Source of the DNA: Tribonema minus | Lineage: Eukaryota > Sar > Xanthophyceae > Tribonematales > Tribonemataceae | NCBI GenBank assembly: GCA_017506865.1 | Contig: JAFCMP010000511.1 | Location: 496,001-560,000, forward strand | Reading direction: 5' to 3' | DNA: 64,000 nucleotides | Program-made: the position numbers and the translations under genes | Part shown: positions 1-12,100 of the stretch, piece after piece | How the letters are laid out: each line of letters begins with the position of its first letter | Position numbering within the stretch: position 1 is the first letter of the stretch | Notes under the pieces: model-generated | What the model was told of the DNA's origin: nothing | The model's input: only the letters and a program-made list of their open reading frames with translations | The model's database searches: none

Positions 1-3000
1 GAAGGGCCCCTGCGGCATGATGATGGAGTCGTAGACCTTCATGTTGACGTACGTGCCCCAGCTCGCCGTCGCGGGGTGCAGTTGGAGCGTCACCGCATCG
101 CGCACGGTGCCCACGCCCGGCGTGTTGGCGCCGCGCGCCTTGAAGAAGTCCAGCTGCGGCGGCGCGCGGACGTGGCGGCGGTTTTGAAGATCAAGAGAGT
201 TTGTGGATGCGTTGTAAACAAGTGTGCAAAGCGTTTATATGCACGGTGCAGTTGGAGCGTCGCCGCGTCGCGCACGGTGGCCACGCCCGGCGTGTTGGCG
301 CCGCGCGCCTTGAAGAAGTCGAGCTGCGGCGGCGCGGACGGGCGGCGGTTTGCAGTTACAGTAGTGAGCTCACAACTACGTTTATGACGTGCAACAATTG
401 CAAGAAGTGCTTTCAAATATGGTGCAGTTGGAGCGTCACCGCATCGCGCACGGTGGCCACGCCGGGCATGTTGGCGCCGCGCGCCTTAAAGAAGTCCAGC
501 TGCGACGGCGCGCAGACGGCGGCGGTTTACGCATACAGTGAGGTCATGGATGTGTTTATCAACAATAGTACAAAGTGCTTTCATGCGCGGTGCAGTGTGA
601 CATCTGCGTTTTTTGCAATTTTGGTACAGAATTAGGGCCCAAAAACAGGAACCAGCAAGGGGCCAGAAATTGGGGAGGCGAGCGTGTGGTAGCCATTCGA
701 GATCAACTAGACCACACGATGCTAATCATTGAGCCATTGTTAGTTTTGCCATCGTCCCTTTGCGCACGGCGTTCATGCTTGGCGCCATGATGCCACGCAC
801 GCGCCTTGGAGGAATCCAGTTGCAGGTGCTCTGGCGGCATGTATGAGGATTGGTCATGCACGTGCGGTAAGTAAGCTGGTTGCGCATGATGCTGCTAATG
901 TAGGCTCTCACGATTCAGCACTGCTCAGGTGGTTGTATCCACGGAGTTAACTTCACACAAAGGGGCCGGTGTCCTGCGTGGTCTAAGATTTTGAAGCCTG
1001 TGCAGCAATCTAGTCTGCAGATGGTCTCTTTTTATCTACTTTCGCTCAAGAGGCAGAAACCCTAGACGACTGGTCTGCGGATGGTATCAACTCACGAAAC
1101 TGTCAATACTTGGCAGTTGCGCCCCGAGAGCCTCATCTTCAATTGTTGACGCACCTTGAGGGTGCCGCCGCCAAACGCGGGGTCGCCCGCGGCCTCCAGG
1201 CTGATCTTGTACGTGCCAGCGGCAAAGGTAGCGTCCACGGTGTACTGCGTCCACTCTCCCACCTCCAAGTACCCCACAGAGTTGTACACCGCATCCACGC
1301 CCTGCGGTAGAATTGGGATGTTGAACTTGAAGTTAGGTTCACTAATGAGGGGAAACTACCGGAGAGCAGTTGTTGAAGTGTCTTTGCAGGTGATTTTGGG
1401 GCTGCGTCTGCGCACCTGACTGAGGTTTGGGGCATGGTATCAGTGACATGTAGGGATGGTGGTGGTGGTGTGGTGCAGCAAATGGCGTGACAGCATAATT
1501 CAGGCCTGGGGTGGCAATACTGGCAATCTGCATACACTACGTCGTAATACCTTGCTTCTCTTCAATTGGTTTTTCCGGCAATTTTGGCACAAAATGGAGC
1601 AATTTTGGCACAAAATGGAGCCAAAAACCAGGAACCAGCGGGGGGCGCAGAGGAGGGGGGAGGCGATGGTTCGGGCGTAAAGGTCACACGCAGCACAGTG
1701 TCAGCTGGAGGCAGACATGCAGCAATCAGCAGACCAACGTGGCCCCAAGGTGGCACGTGGGGCTTGCAGCTGCTAACCAGGCAGAAATCGATTTGCAAAT
1801 CCCCCCACCCACCCGGGCGTGTTGTGCTGCAACCCATTGCGCGGTTGCGGCCATGCGTTCCCCGTGAGGATGGTTTTCCCCCCACCACATCTGTCAGTTT
1901 CTCAGCTGTCTGTTGCACTTGTGTGCTGATGCTCCACAGTGCTCATGCAACATCGATTATGTGTGCCTTGCATCGCATTCTGTCGACCAGCCCACGGCTA
2001 GTTGCCTGGGACTGCAATTGCCGCCTGTCGTGAAGTCGTTGTTCGCAGTAAGCTACCAACCCCAGCCTTCCCCACTTGACTCTACATACAATCCTGATGC
2101 TTTGAAGTAGCATCAATATGAGAAGTGATAAACTGCGCCAGCAGAACCTAAGGACCGCATTTCTTGGCAGAGGAGGGTCAGTATGAAACATGAGCACTCA
2201 TAGCGGCACAGAAACAGTATGAACCACATGCTGTACTGATCACTAACTCTTGGATTCAAGTGAGCCCAGATGGTACATGTCTAGCTTGTTATCCGAGTCT
2301 ACATGTGCCTTGAGGAAATCGAAGTATAAAAGTATCTCAATACGCAGCAACGATCACTTCTAATAGACATCATCGCCACATGCTGTACATTTGACATCAC
2401 GCTGCCAAGTGTGTGGCGAAGCTTCTCAAAAAATATGATGCAGCCAATCGTAGAATGCGAGAGGTGTGTGCATGGTACATGAACATGGTAAAGCCAACAC
2501 ACATACATATACATACCTCGGTGCCGCGGTACGCCGCTCCATTCATATTGGCGGCATCGGTGTCGTGGTAGTTCTTGTTCTCGTTGACCGCCTGAGTTGT
2601 GCACATGCAATGCAGAGCGTTAGCTTGTTCAAGTTGAGGGCATCAACTTCAAGTGGCTGTGCTGAGTGCACCTGTACCGCTGACAGCATATGCGCACAAT
2701 ACGTGTTCGGAGTGCAGTCTGCAAGTGCCCTGAAGCCTTCTTGAATCCAGCTTTTGTTGACTTGCACATGTTTGATGTTGGCACCAATGACAACCGGAGC
2801 AGCAGCCATGTCGAGCATGCACACACCTAGACACTGATGGCATGCATGCTTGCAAGTGTGCATGGTCAAAAACCTCGTGGGCTACATATGATCATGCATA
2901 TGATGAGTGTACCACTCAAGATGGTACCCAGCTCGTTGTTACAAATCACGAGTTTCTCGTCCCAGGTTCAAGTACACACACCAGCAGTCCACAAGTAAAA

Positions 3001-3158
3001 GAGTAGTACACGACCTGCAAGGAACTGCACTGTGCTGCAAGAAAATGAGCAGCGCCTTAGTCTAAGCCCTTGTGAGAGCGCATTTTGCACTTCAACATTG
3101 AAGTACGCACCTGCCCCCCCGCGTCCATGTCGTAGGCGGCGAGGTTGAACTGGTACAG
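1..3158 (-). CDS. Gene A exons 23-26: CBM6-like module VI (cut by the window edge)
   Basis: Exon 23 ends LYQFNLAAYDMDAGG. Exon 24 (2591-2517) gives AVNENKNYHDTDAANM, exon 25 (1301-1155, 147 bp) gives GVDAVYNSVGYLEVGEWTQY and ends GGGTLK, and exon 26 (from 153 to the left edge) opens LDFFKARGANTPGVG and reaches MPQGPF, just before the expected T-(V/L)-R-I closing strand. The module is therefore truncated only by the window. The gene must continue to the left. Exon 26 has two further decayed copies of its first 75-100 bp upstream of its acceptor. Confidence 0.82.
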
Positions 3159-6100
3159 CTTGCCGATCGGCTCGAATATCAGGGAGCGAAGGTTGAGACC
3201 CGTCTGTAGCACGGTGATGCGCAGAGTCCAGGGGCCCGCCGGGAGAACTTCCGACGGGTCGCCAACTTCAAGTACGTAGTCGTTCCAGCCAGTGGTCTTG
3301 GCGTGGGCGATTGTGAGGGGGGGGCGTATTTTGGGGGCGTTGGGGTTTGCCCTCGCCGACAGGAAGTCCAGCTGCACGGCTCAGCAATTAGGGTTAGGGT
3401 TAGTACAGTTGAAGTTAGCATTGTTTTATATAAAGGGCATGGCAGTGAGCCGGAGGTCATGCCATCTTCATGGTAGGCCTGGGACGCAGGCAGCATTGCT
3501 GCACAGTGACGCATCCGCCAAGGGGCACTCTACCATGTCACAGGTGCTTTTTTTGTTTTATGAAGCAGCGCAACAGCAGTGCCGCTACTTGTGTTGTGTG
3601 TGCGATGTGCGTCAAGAAGTGGCTGAATATTGCGAACGCCACACCTAGCCCCTCGTCATGATACGCTGAGGACCACTTGTGCTGAAACCCTGAGCACAAG
3701 ACCTGACCCAGTTTAGAAATGTCTCTTCGCATGACCATCATATAGACCCGTGAACCTTATGAAAGTTTGAGGTTTGCTGACGCTGTGCCAACACTACTGA
3801 TGATTTTCTTCTGCGCCATTGCAACACGAGAAGCACCATCGCTCTGCTGTATACCGCATGTGACTTTATGTTCTGCTCATGCAGCGTGAGCACACCGTGG
3901 GAACCTCGCATGAATATGGGAATTTCCTCCATGTGCTCTTGGTCACTTCTCGTGGAGGGCTTAGAAAACACAGATGACTATTGTCAAAAAAGCCATCAGA
4001 GTCTACTAGAGGCCGCAGCGAAGGGTTTCTCGACACAGCGCTCGCGTTGGACACCGCCTACCCGCAATCGTAGCAACAGCTGTGCGCCAACCAGTTGGTG
4101 CACATCCTCAAACGCAAGGGTTCAAGGTGATTGGTGACCAGCTGTAACCCGTATTTGATGGCAACCGGCGCAACACGCATGCTATATGCCTAGTTCCAAT
4201 TCTTAAACTGCCTCTGACCCTACGGCGCAAGTACTGGTTGCGTTCGTTGCCATCAAATAGTCTCCTATGCACTATTGAATCCCTGACTTGTGCCTTGCGC
4301 AACTCACCACTAATCCGTCAACCATTGAAGTCACGACTACATAGCATATAGCATGCGTGTTGCGCCGGTTGCCATCAAATATCTGCTACTGCCCGCCTTT
4401 GGGGGGGCCTGTTGACAGCAGCGATACCTTATGCTGAGGTTGAGTGTAGGCTTAGAGTTACAACTGCAGTTGCCGTTAATAGCAAGGTTGGGGATAGAGT
4501 CAGTGCAGCGCAGACCGCACTGTATCAACTTCCACTTAAGGGCGGAAACCCTATGGCCATAGGAATAGGCAAGGATGTTTTACAGCTCTCATGCTTGGGC
4601 AATGTGTGTGCTCACAGCATATCTGTACTACCTACTATACTAGTGGTAGGCTCAGCTGGTAGCAGATCGTTGCGCTCAGCCAGGCCAGCTACTATACCCG
4701 GTACTGCCACCCGTGCCAGCGCGCGTCACGAGCAGCAATATCTTATCTTTGAGGTTGGGATGAGTTGCAGGTTAGTTGTACTTTTTGAAGTATGCATTGT
4801 AGGGCTGGGTCAGCGCAGACCGCACCTGCTACTGCCACCCGTGCCAGCGCCGAGCTGCAGTTCGGTTATACTTCTTGAAGTGCGCATCTGAGGGTCACAG
4901 ACATGTACTTCAACTTGAAGTAGTACGTTGAGGGTTATCGCACAACATACCTGGCACTGCCCGCCCGTGTCGGGCCCGGTTGCGAGCAGCGGTATCTTGC
5001 CTTGAGGTTATACTTCTTGAAGTATGCATTGAGGAGGTATATCTTTCATGTTGAGGGTTATGCATACCTGGTACTGCCCGCCCGTGTCGGGGCCCGTCGC
5101 GAGCAGCGATATCTTGTACGTTCCCGCGCCGAACGACGGCACCGTGTACTGTACCCACTCCCCTACGGCAGCCCACCCGATGCTGTCGATGGTGGCGTCA
5201 ACCCACTGATCATGATGCAAAAGGGGCAGCAGGTGCAGCAGGCCAGTGAGCGCGCATAACGATGGTTCTACTCGCGTTTGACAACGCGGTGGGCGAGGAT
5301 TGGGAGTGCGTACGTCATGATGTCATTGCCCGTAGCAATTGTGCCAGCTGTCGATGGTGGCGTCGACCCACTGGTCATCATGCAAAGGGGCAGCAGGCAC
5401 AGCAGGCGAGTGAGCATGGGGCAGGGTGTTTGAGGTTGGATCTGACAAGAGTGGGTGCAGTAATGGGGATTTGCATAACATGTCATGGTGGCAACCGTGC
5501 CAGCGGATGAGATGCTTGTGCGGAGGCCTGCGATATCTGGGGGTGGCACAGGCATGGCATGACATTATGTTCGCCCCCTGCATGTGTGTGTCAAATAGCG
5601 TGAATGCTGTAGCTGCCACAGCTTGTGCATCTGACGATCATGACGGCAGTAATTCTGTGTTGCAACAAATACATCATTTGGTACCCTCAGGATAGCCGTT
5701 TCAGACCCCAACCCTAACCCTACCCCTACGCTTTAACCCTGGTCTTACAGTCAGCCATGACAAAGGCAACTGTGCAGATAGTTGCGCTGACTGCCCGGTT
5801 GCTGCCCTTTCGAGGCAGCAACTGAGCTACACCTGTAGGGCAATACCGAGGAATGTGCATGCAGGGGCTTTTGCAACAGTATCGCAAGGGCTTTTGCGAC
5901 AGTATGCCACCGGAGCACCGGCCCTATGTGAGCCGGTTGAATTATGGTCTCAGCTATCGCTGCATATGCCAAGCAGCGTTGCCAATATAGTGATTGTTGC
6001 ATATGAAAAGCGGTAGTACCCATTTCCAGACTTGTAACTGAGGGTGAGACACACAACTCGACCAGACAGCAAGCACCTGTGTGGCACTGTGTGACCCCTA

Positions 6101-9100
6101 CTGTGATGCGGCACGTGACGCACGCATGTGCTGAGCAGCTGCACACAAGCTGAGCGATGCTGCATGAATGCATGCGCTGAGTAAGCAAATGACTGTGTTG
6201 CACTTGAGTGCTGATGCTCCACAGTGCTCATACAGCATCAATCCTGTGCGCCTTGCATCGCATTCTGTTGACCAGCCCACGGCTAGTTGCATCACTTCAG
6301 CATCTCAATCTGGGTATACGAGCCTGCCATACACACAACCTCAAGAATGAAGTCAAGGGGTAAGTAGGAATGCAATTATGTATGGGTATGGGTATGAAGT
6401 TGTGCAGATGTTGCACTTTACCTCTCCCACACGGTAGTCAGTGCTCGCCCAGTTCTTCTCGTCGATGTCGTGGTAGTTCTTGCCCTCGTTGACGCCCTGA
6501 AAGCAAACGCCCGGGCAGACAATCGTGAGAACCGGCTATGTCTGAACAGCAATGACCTCTCTGTGGTGTTGACAATTTGGCGCCAATTTTCCTTTTGTGG
6601 TAGTAAATTGTAATGCTGATCATATCATTCCGGCTGATGCATGTGCCATTGCAACTGTTGAGGTCTAGTATGCGACTATGCGTTGACACCTACATTCCCG
6701 CCACAAGCAACCACGCAGATGTATGGCACCTGTACAGTACCAAACAATCACAAGACGCCAATAGCAGCAGCCTCCGCAATCATCACCGCTTGACACACTT
6801 TGACATGGGCACAGCGGATCTCACCCCTACTTACTTCATAGTCTGACATGCACAGGCGCACACACACTGCCTCTTGACAGTCCCCAGCAAAGCGTAATAT
6901 CACAGTCTGAGGCGCACGGGCACACTCTGCCTCTTGAGAGCGCACGCGCAGCATACCATCATACCCGTAGCGCGACTCACCCCCACGTCATAGTCGTACG
7001 CGGCCAGATTCAGCGTCAGCATTGATGGCGGCACAGGCGCCGCCGTGGGCGCCGCCGTAGGCACCGCAGTCGTCGGTGCTGCGGTCGGCATCATAATCGT
7101 TGGTGCCTGAGTCGGTGCCACGGTGGTCGGTGCTGCGGTCGGCGCAGCAGTCGTGGGCGCCTGGGTGGGAGCAGCAGTCGTCGGTGCCTGGGTGGGAGCA
7201 GCAGTAGTTGGCGCTGGTGTCGGTGAAGCAGTGCTCGGCGCTTGCGTAGGCGCCGCTGTCGTCGGCGCCTGGGTGGGTGCGGCAGTGGAGGGAGCTAATG
7301 TGGGTGAAGCAGTGCTCGCCGCTTGGGTAGGCGCCGCTGTTGCGGGCGCAGTCGTCGGCGCCTGCGTGGGTGAAGCAGTGCTCGCCGCTTGAGTCGGCGC
7401 CGCTGTCGTAGGCGCTGCCGTTGGTGCTTGCGTGGGTGAAGCAGTGCTCGTCACTGCCGGCTCCGCCGCCGCAACCGCCTGCACCGTCGTCGTTGCCGCG
7501 GTGGCGGCAGCGGTCGGCGCGGCGGTGGCTACGGCTGTGGGCACCGACGTCGCGGCAGCAACCGGCGCTTGCGTGGGTGAAGCAGTGCTCGGCGCCTGGG
7601 TAGGCGCCGCAGTTGTGGGAGCCGCAGTGGGGAGCGCGGTGGGGGCGGGCGTGGGGGCGGCAGTGGGCGCCGCCGTGGCAATAACGACGGGCTCGAAGAC
7701 GAGGAAGCGCACGTTGAGCCCCCCCTGGAGCACCGTGATGCGCAGCGTCCACGGGCCCGCGGGCAGGTCCACGGCGGCGTTGACGACCTCCGTCCTGTAG
7801 TCGATCCAGCTGCTCGTCTTGGCGTGCGAGATGACAATGCCGGGGCGCAGTCTGGCGGCGGCGGGGTTGCCCCTCTGCGTCAGGAAGTCCAGCTGCAGTG
7901 CGTGCGGGGTAGAGGTCAAGCATGTATGTAAGCTTAGCGCGTGGTATGGGCAAGGATTTGTGATGAGGGTTAGGCTGCCACAGTGGCGCCCGTCATTCAC
8001 AGCGCTGGCACTGCACTCAGTACCAAAGCAAGACAGAAAAGCATCAGACCTGAACAGCATCATAAGTTGACAGCACCAGACTCTACAAAGTCAAGCATCA
8101 ACAGAGGCATGCACTAACTTCAGCTTCCTATCACTGCATCAATTGTTGAGTCACTGCCCCCCCCCAACATTGCATCCCTAGCTGGACAGACATTGTGCAG
8201 CTACATGTTGCCAATAGCATCACCCTGATGCCACAACACATGCGGACTCTGTACCACCTATGTTGGCTTTTGCCCATGTAGTGAGCTCAATGCAGATGCT
8301 GCCTGATAAAGTCAGGGTAAGGGTAAGGGTAGGGTGATGACCAAAGCAAGACAGAAAAGCATCAGACCTGAACAGCATCATAAGTTGACAGCACCAGACT
8401 CTACAAAGTCAAGCATCAACAGAGGCATGCACTAACTTCAGCTTCCTATCACCGCATCAATTGTTGAGTCACTGCCTCCCCCCAACATTGCATCCCTAGC
8501 TGGACAGACATTGTGCAGCTACATGTTGCCAATAGCATCACCCTGATGCCACAACACCTGCGGACTCTGTACCACCTATGTTGGCTTTTGCCCATGTAGT
8601 GAGCTCAATGCAGATGCTGCCTGATAAAGTCAGGGTAAGGGTAAGGGTAGGGTGATGATGTCAGCTGCCTTTGCACAGCGACGGCGCAGCAGTTTATCGC
8701 GCACGTTTTCCCGGCGCACGCCGCCGTTGTTTGGTGTGTGTAGTGTTTTGGCAGCTCAGAGCAATGGCCGTGAGGGAAGAGTTTGCTGAAGTCGGGAAAA
8801 TGGGGCTGGGATGGCATTGAGAGGACAAGCTACCGCTGCGCCGCCACTTCAAGGCCATGGTCAAGCAGTGCATTTGCCTGAGATCTGCTCCGCGTAAAGA
8901 GCATTTGACGGCTACAAGTGCTTTACCAACAATTGGACCAGTCGCTCCCGCTCACAGGTTGAACATACCAGCTGCATGTATTGTTCTTCATTTTGCTCAT
9001 GTATTTATATATTCAGCTGCACTGGGTACACTAATCTGAAAACAGCATGTCCTCACAAATTCGTATTCACCAAGACCCCAAGGCACTCGGATGCCGTTTT

Positions 9101-12100
9101 TTTAGCGTGTCCCTAGAATCATACACGAATATTTCTTGCAGCAGCCTGATGTGAGGGTTAGGGGTAGGGTTAGAGCTAGTCTGCACTGCGCCCTTAAGAG
9201 CTTGAACACCGGGGCTGATGCACACTGTTCCGTGTACCTGGAACTGGCCGTTCTCTACTTCAATGTATCTGTATATTTACCTGCACTAAGCACGTATGGA
9301 CTTGTATTTATAAAGGCCCAAGGGAGGCCGGGTTGCCTATGCAATCGAAAAGCTTGCGTCAACGCAGCAGCCTAGTCTGCGCTGTGCCCTAGGAGCTTGG
9401 ATACCGGCGCCGCAACACAGCCCAGCATTCGCGCTCCACGTGTGTACGCCATGACGCGCTCCGCCAACTCCCGCGCCAGCGATATGCTCAGCTCAATGAG
9501 GATCTGACGCTTAGCTAACCCGGCCTTGCGTAACACATCTGCCTTCCCCCCCCCTGAGCACAGTGCTGAGTGCATTGCCAACTCCTTAACAAAAAGGCTT
9601 GTCTGCTTGCCCAGCCGTCCGTACGACTCCTGCACGAATGGCACAAAAGCCCAAGATGACGTCAAGGTGCCGGTGTGGTGCTTGACCTTCGCGTCCTCCC
9701 CCACCCCAGCAGCATAGCCGTCCGTGTTCGAGGCATTTGTTTTGCCTGTCAGGTACGAGCTCGCTGTGGGCGCGCGCACACTTGTGTCTAGCACTATTCC
9801 CTTGTTACGGTATGCACTGCTAAAGTGCAGACACCCTGGGTCAATGACTGTGTCCGCCCGATACCCCGGTACCTTGAAGACGCTAGCGTCCTCATTGCGG
9901 ACAATAGAGACATGGTGCTGTCTCAAGATGCGCTGCAGGCACCGCTTTTGGGCAGTGTGTGTCGCGTTGTGCCCCCGTATGTGCTGGCTGGGGCAGCTGA
10001 TCGCATGCGTAGAGGTGGGGCTCACATCACTGCACCGCCATGGGCACACCTCGCCCTGTATGCCCCACCCGTCTATGAAGATTGCAATCAAAATCATCGT
10101 GGCTGCTGCCATACTGGACATGGGCGCCGCACCCGGGCGGTCATTGGCAGTGGGTGGCACGCTCATCCACGCCATTGCCCCGGACGCACGCTGGCTGCGC
10201 AGCTGCGCCAGGACCCGTGCGCTAGCCTGTTGGCGGCGGCGGCTGGTGTCGCGCGAGTCACCAATAGGTGCAGCCTGCGTCGGCTTGCCCACGGCACCAG
10301 CCGAGGCAGCCTCTAGGTCCTCCACCAGGCAATCCTCGTATTGACGTCGAAGAACATTTGAAAGGCCGGCTTGTAGTCCGTGCGTGAAGTGACCGCGCCG
10401 GCGGCGGGGCACTACCTTCCTGCAGATCTCGTCAGCATAGGCCTCCCAGTCGTCGTCGTCGTCCTCCTGCCCGCCGCTGCAGCTGCTTTCTTCCGCGCTA
10501 GTTTGTGTTTTAGCGGGCGTGGAAGGGGCAGCCGCGGCAGCGGCTTGAGGGCCAGGTACGGTCGCCGCCGCAGCGGCCGCCTCGGCGCCAGGCACAATGC
10601 CGTGGGTGTGTGGGGCTGGCTCAGTGGTCACTGTCTCCGTGACGGCAGTTGCGGCGTAGATCGCTTGCACCGCAGTGGGGAGCGTCGACGCTGCGGCCGT
10701 CGTATCTGCTGCCCACCGTAGCAACGATGCTGGGAGCTGCTCGGCCACAGCTGTGCGTGATTTTTCGCCGCCATCAGCTGTCAGCGCTCGCGTAGAGCGT
10801 CGCACGGCCTCGATGATTGGCGGCAGTCCCTGGTCCTCGCGTATTGCGCATGAGTGCTGCGCGAACCAGGTGACTGCGCCGTGTTCGTCAGTGCCGAGCC
10901 TCAGGGCCCCTGCTGCCACAGTGGCATGAATTATTGCCGGCCTCAGTGTTGTGCATGCCTGGGCCGTGTATGCGGCTGGTGCCAGTAGCCCCAAAAGCGG
11001 CATGCCCAGACCGCCTCGTCGCTCCGGCAACCGTGACGCCCGCAGTGGCACTGCGATGTCCGTGAGTTCTGGCGGGCCCAAGCGCGGCAATACCAGCACG
11101 CTGCCACTGCTGGCTTCCTCATTGTCACCAGCAGTGCAGGCGGCCAGCAGGTGTGACTTCATGGCTGCCGCGGTAGAGCAGCCGTGCAGATGCAGCATGC
11201 GTTCGAGCGTCCATGCACAGAATCCGTCAAACGCGTGCAACCATGTCTCACTCAAAGCCGTGTCAACGACCCGAGCTAAGAAGCCCATGCGCTTCGTCAG
11301 TGACCTGCGTAGAATGAACTGTGCTGCCTGTAGGTGATGCCGCGCCATTCCAGCTAGCTGCCACGACAATCGCCATGTCCCTGCGTCGACAAGATGCTTG
11401 CTCATGGCAGCGTGCACATAGGCTGGGTGCCCTACCGGTACCCCGACCGACGTAAAGCCCTGACTGGATTCTGGCATGGTGGTGTCCACAAACGGTATGT
11501 CAAGGGCGCGCAGGCGTGCTCTGGCCGCTTCATCAAACACTGTGCCGCGCATGGCGATGGCCAGCGACTTGTCTGGTCGAACGCGTAGGCCCCCTGCCGC
11601 CAGCCGGCGGATCACCTCTGCCACCCCAGCGGCCGCTGCATCGTCGAAGTAGGCAGCTTGCAGCACGTTGAGGTCATCCAGGAAAGCGCAGTGCGGGGCT
11701 GGCGGTTCCGCTGTGCTGTGGCCGTAGGCCGGCATACTGCCGGGCGTCGCATTCACTCCATCAGGGTAGAAGAGTAGGAAGGCCGCTGCCACTGCAAAGT
11801 ACAGCGGCCCTAGAGGGTCCCCTTGCTGGCACCCTAGGTGGGAGCAAATAATGCGAGCTTCACCGTTCACCTCCACCCGCATCTCTGGGGCAGTGTCACC
11901 ACAGTATACGGACTCAAAGTGCGGGAGCAGCTCCGGACAGAAGAGCATAAGCCCCCGCACAATGGCGGCGCGATCCACACTGTTAAATGCGTTCTCACAG
12001 TCCAGTTGGATAGTGGTGCCATACAGTTCGTGCCACACGCGCGCGCGCGCTGCCACATGCTCGACGCCAGACCGGTATCCTACGCCAAACTGCGACATGG

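Noticed and set aside
7123-7800. Plus-strand Val/Gly/Ala frames opposite the Pro/Thr linker
   Set aside because: They are the complement of the APT repeat; the minus frame is continuous with CBM6 sequence on both sides.
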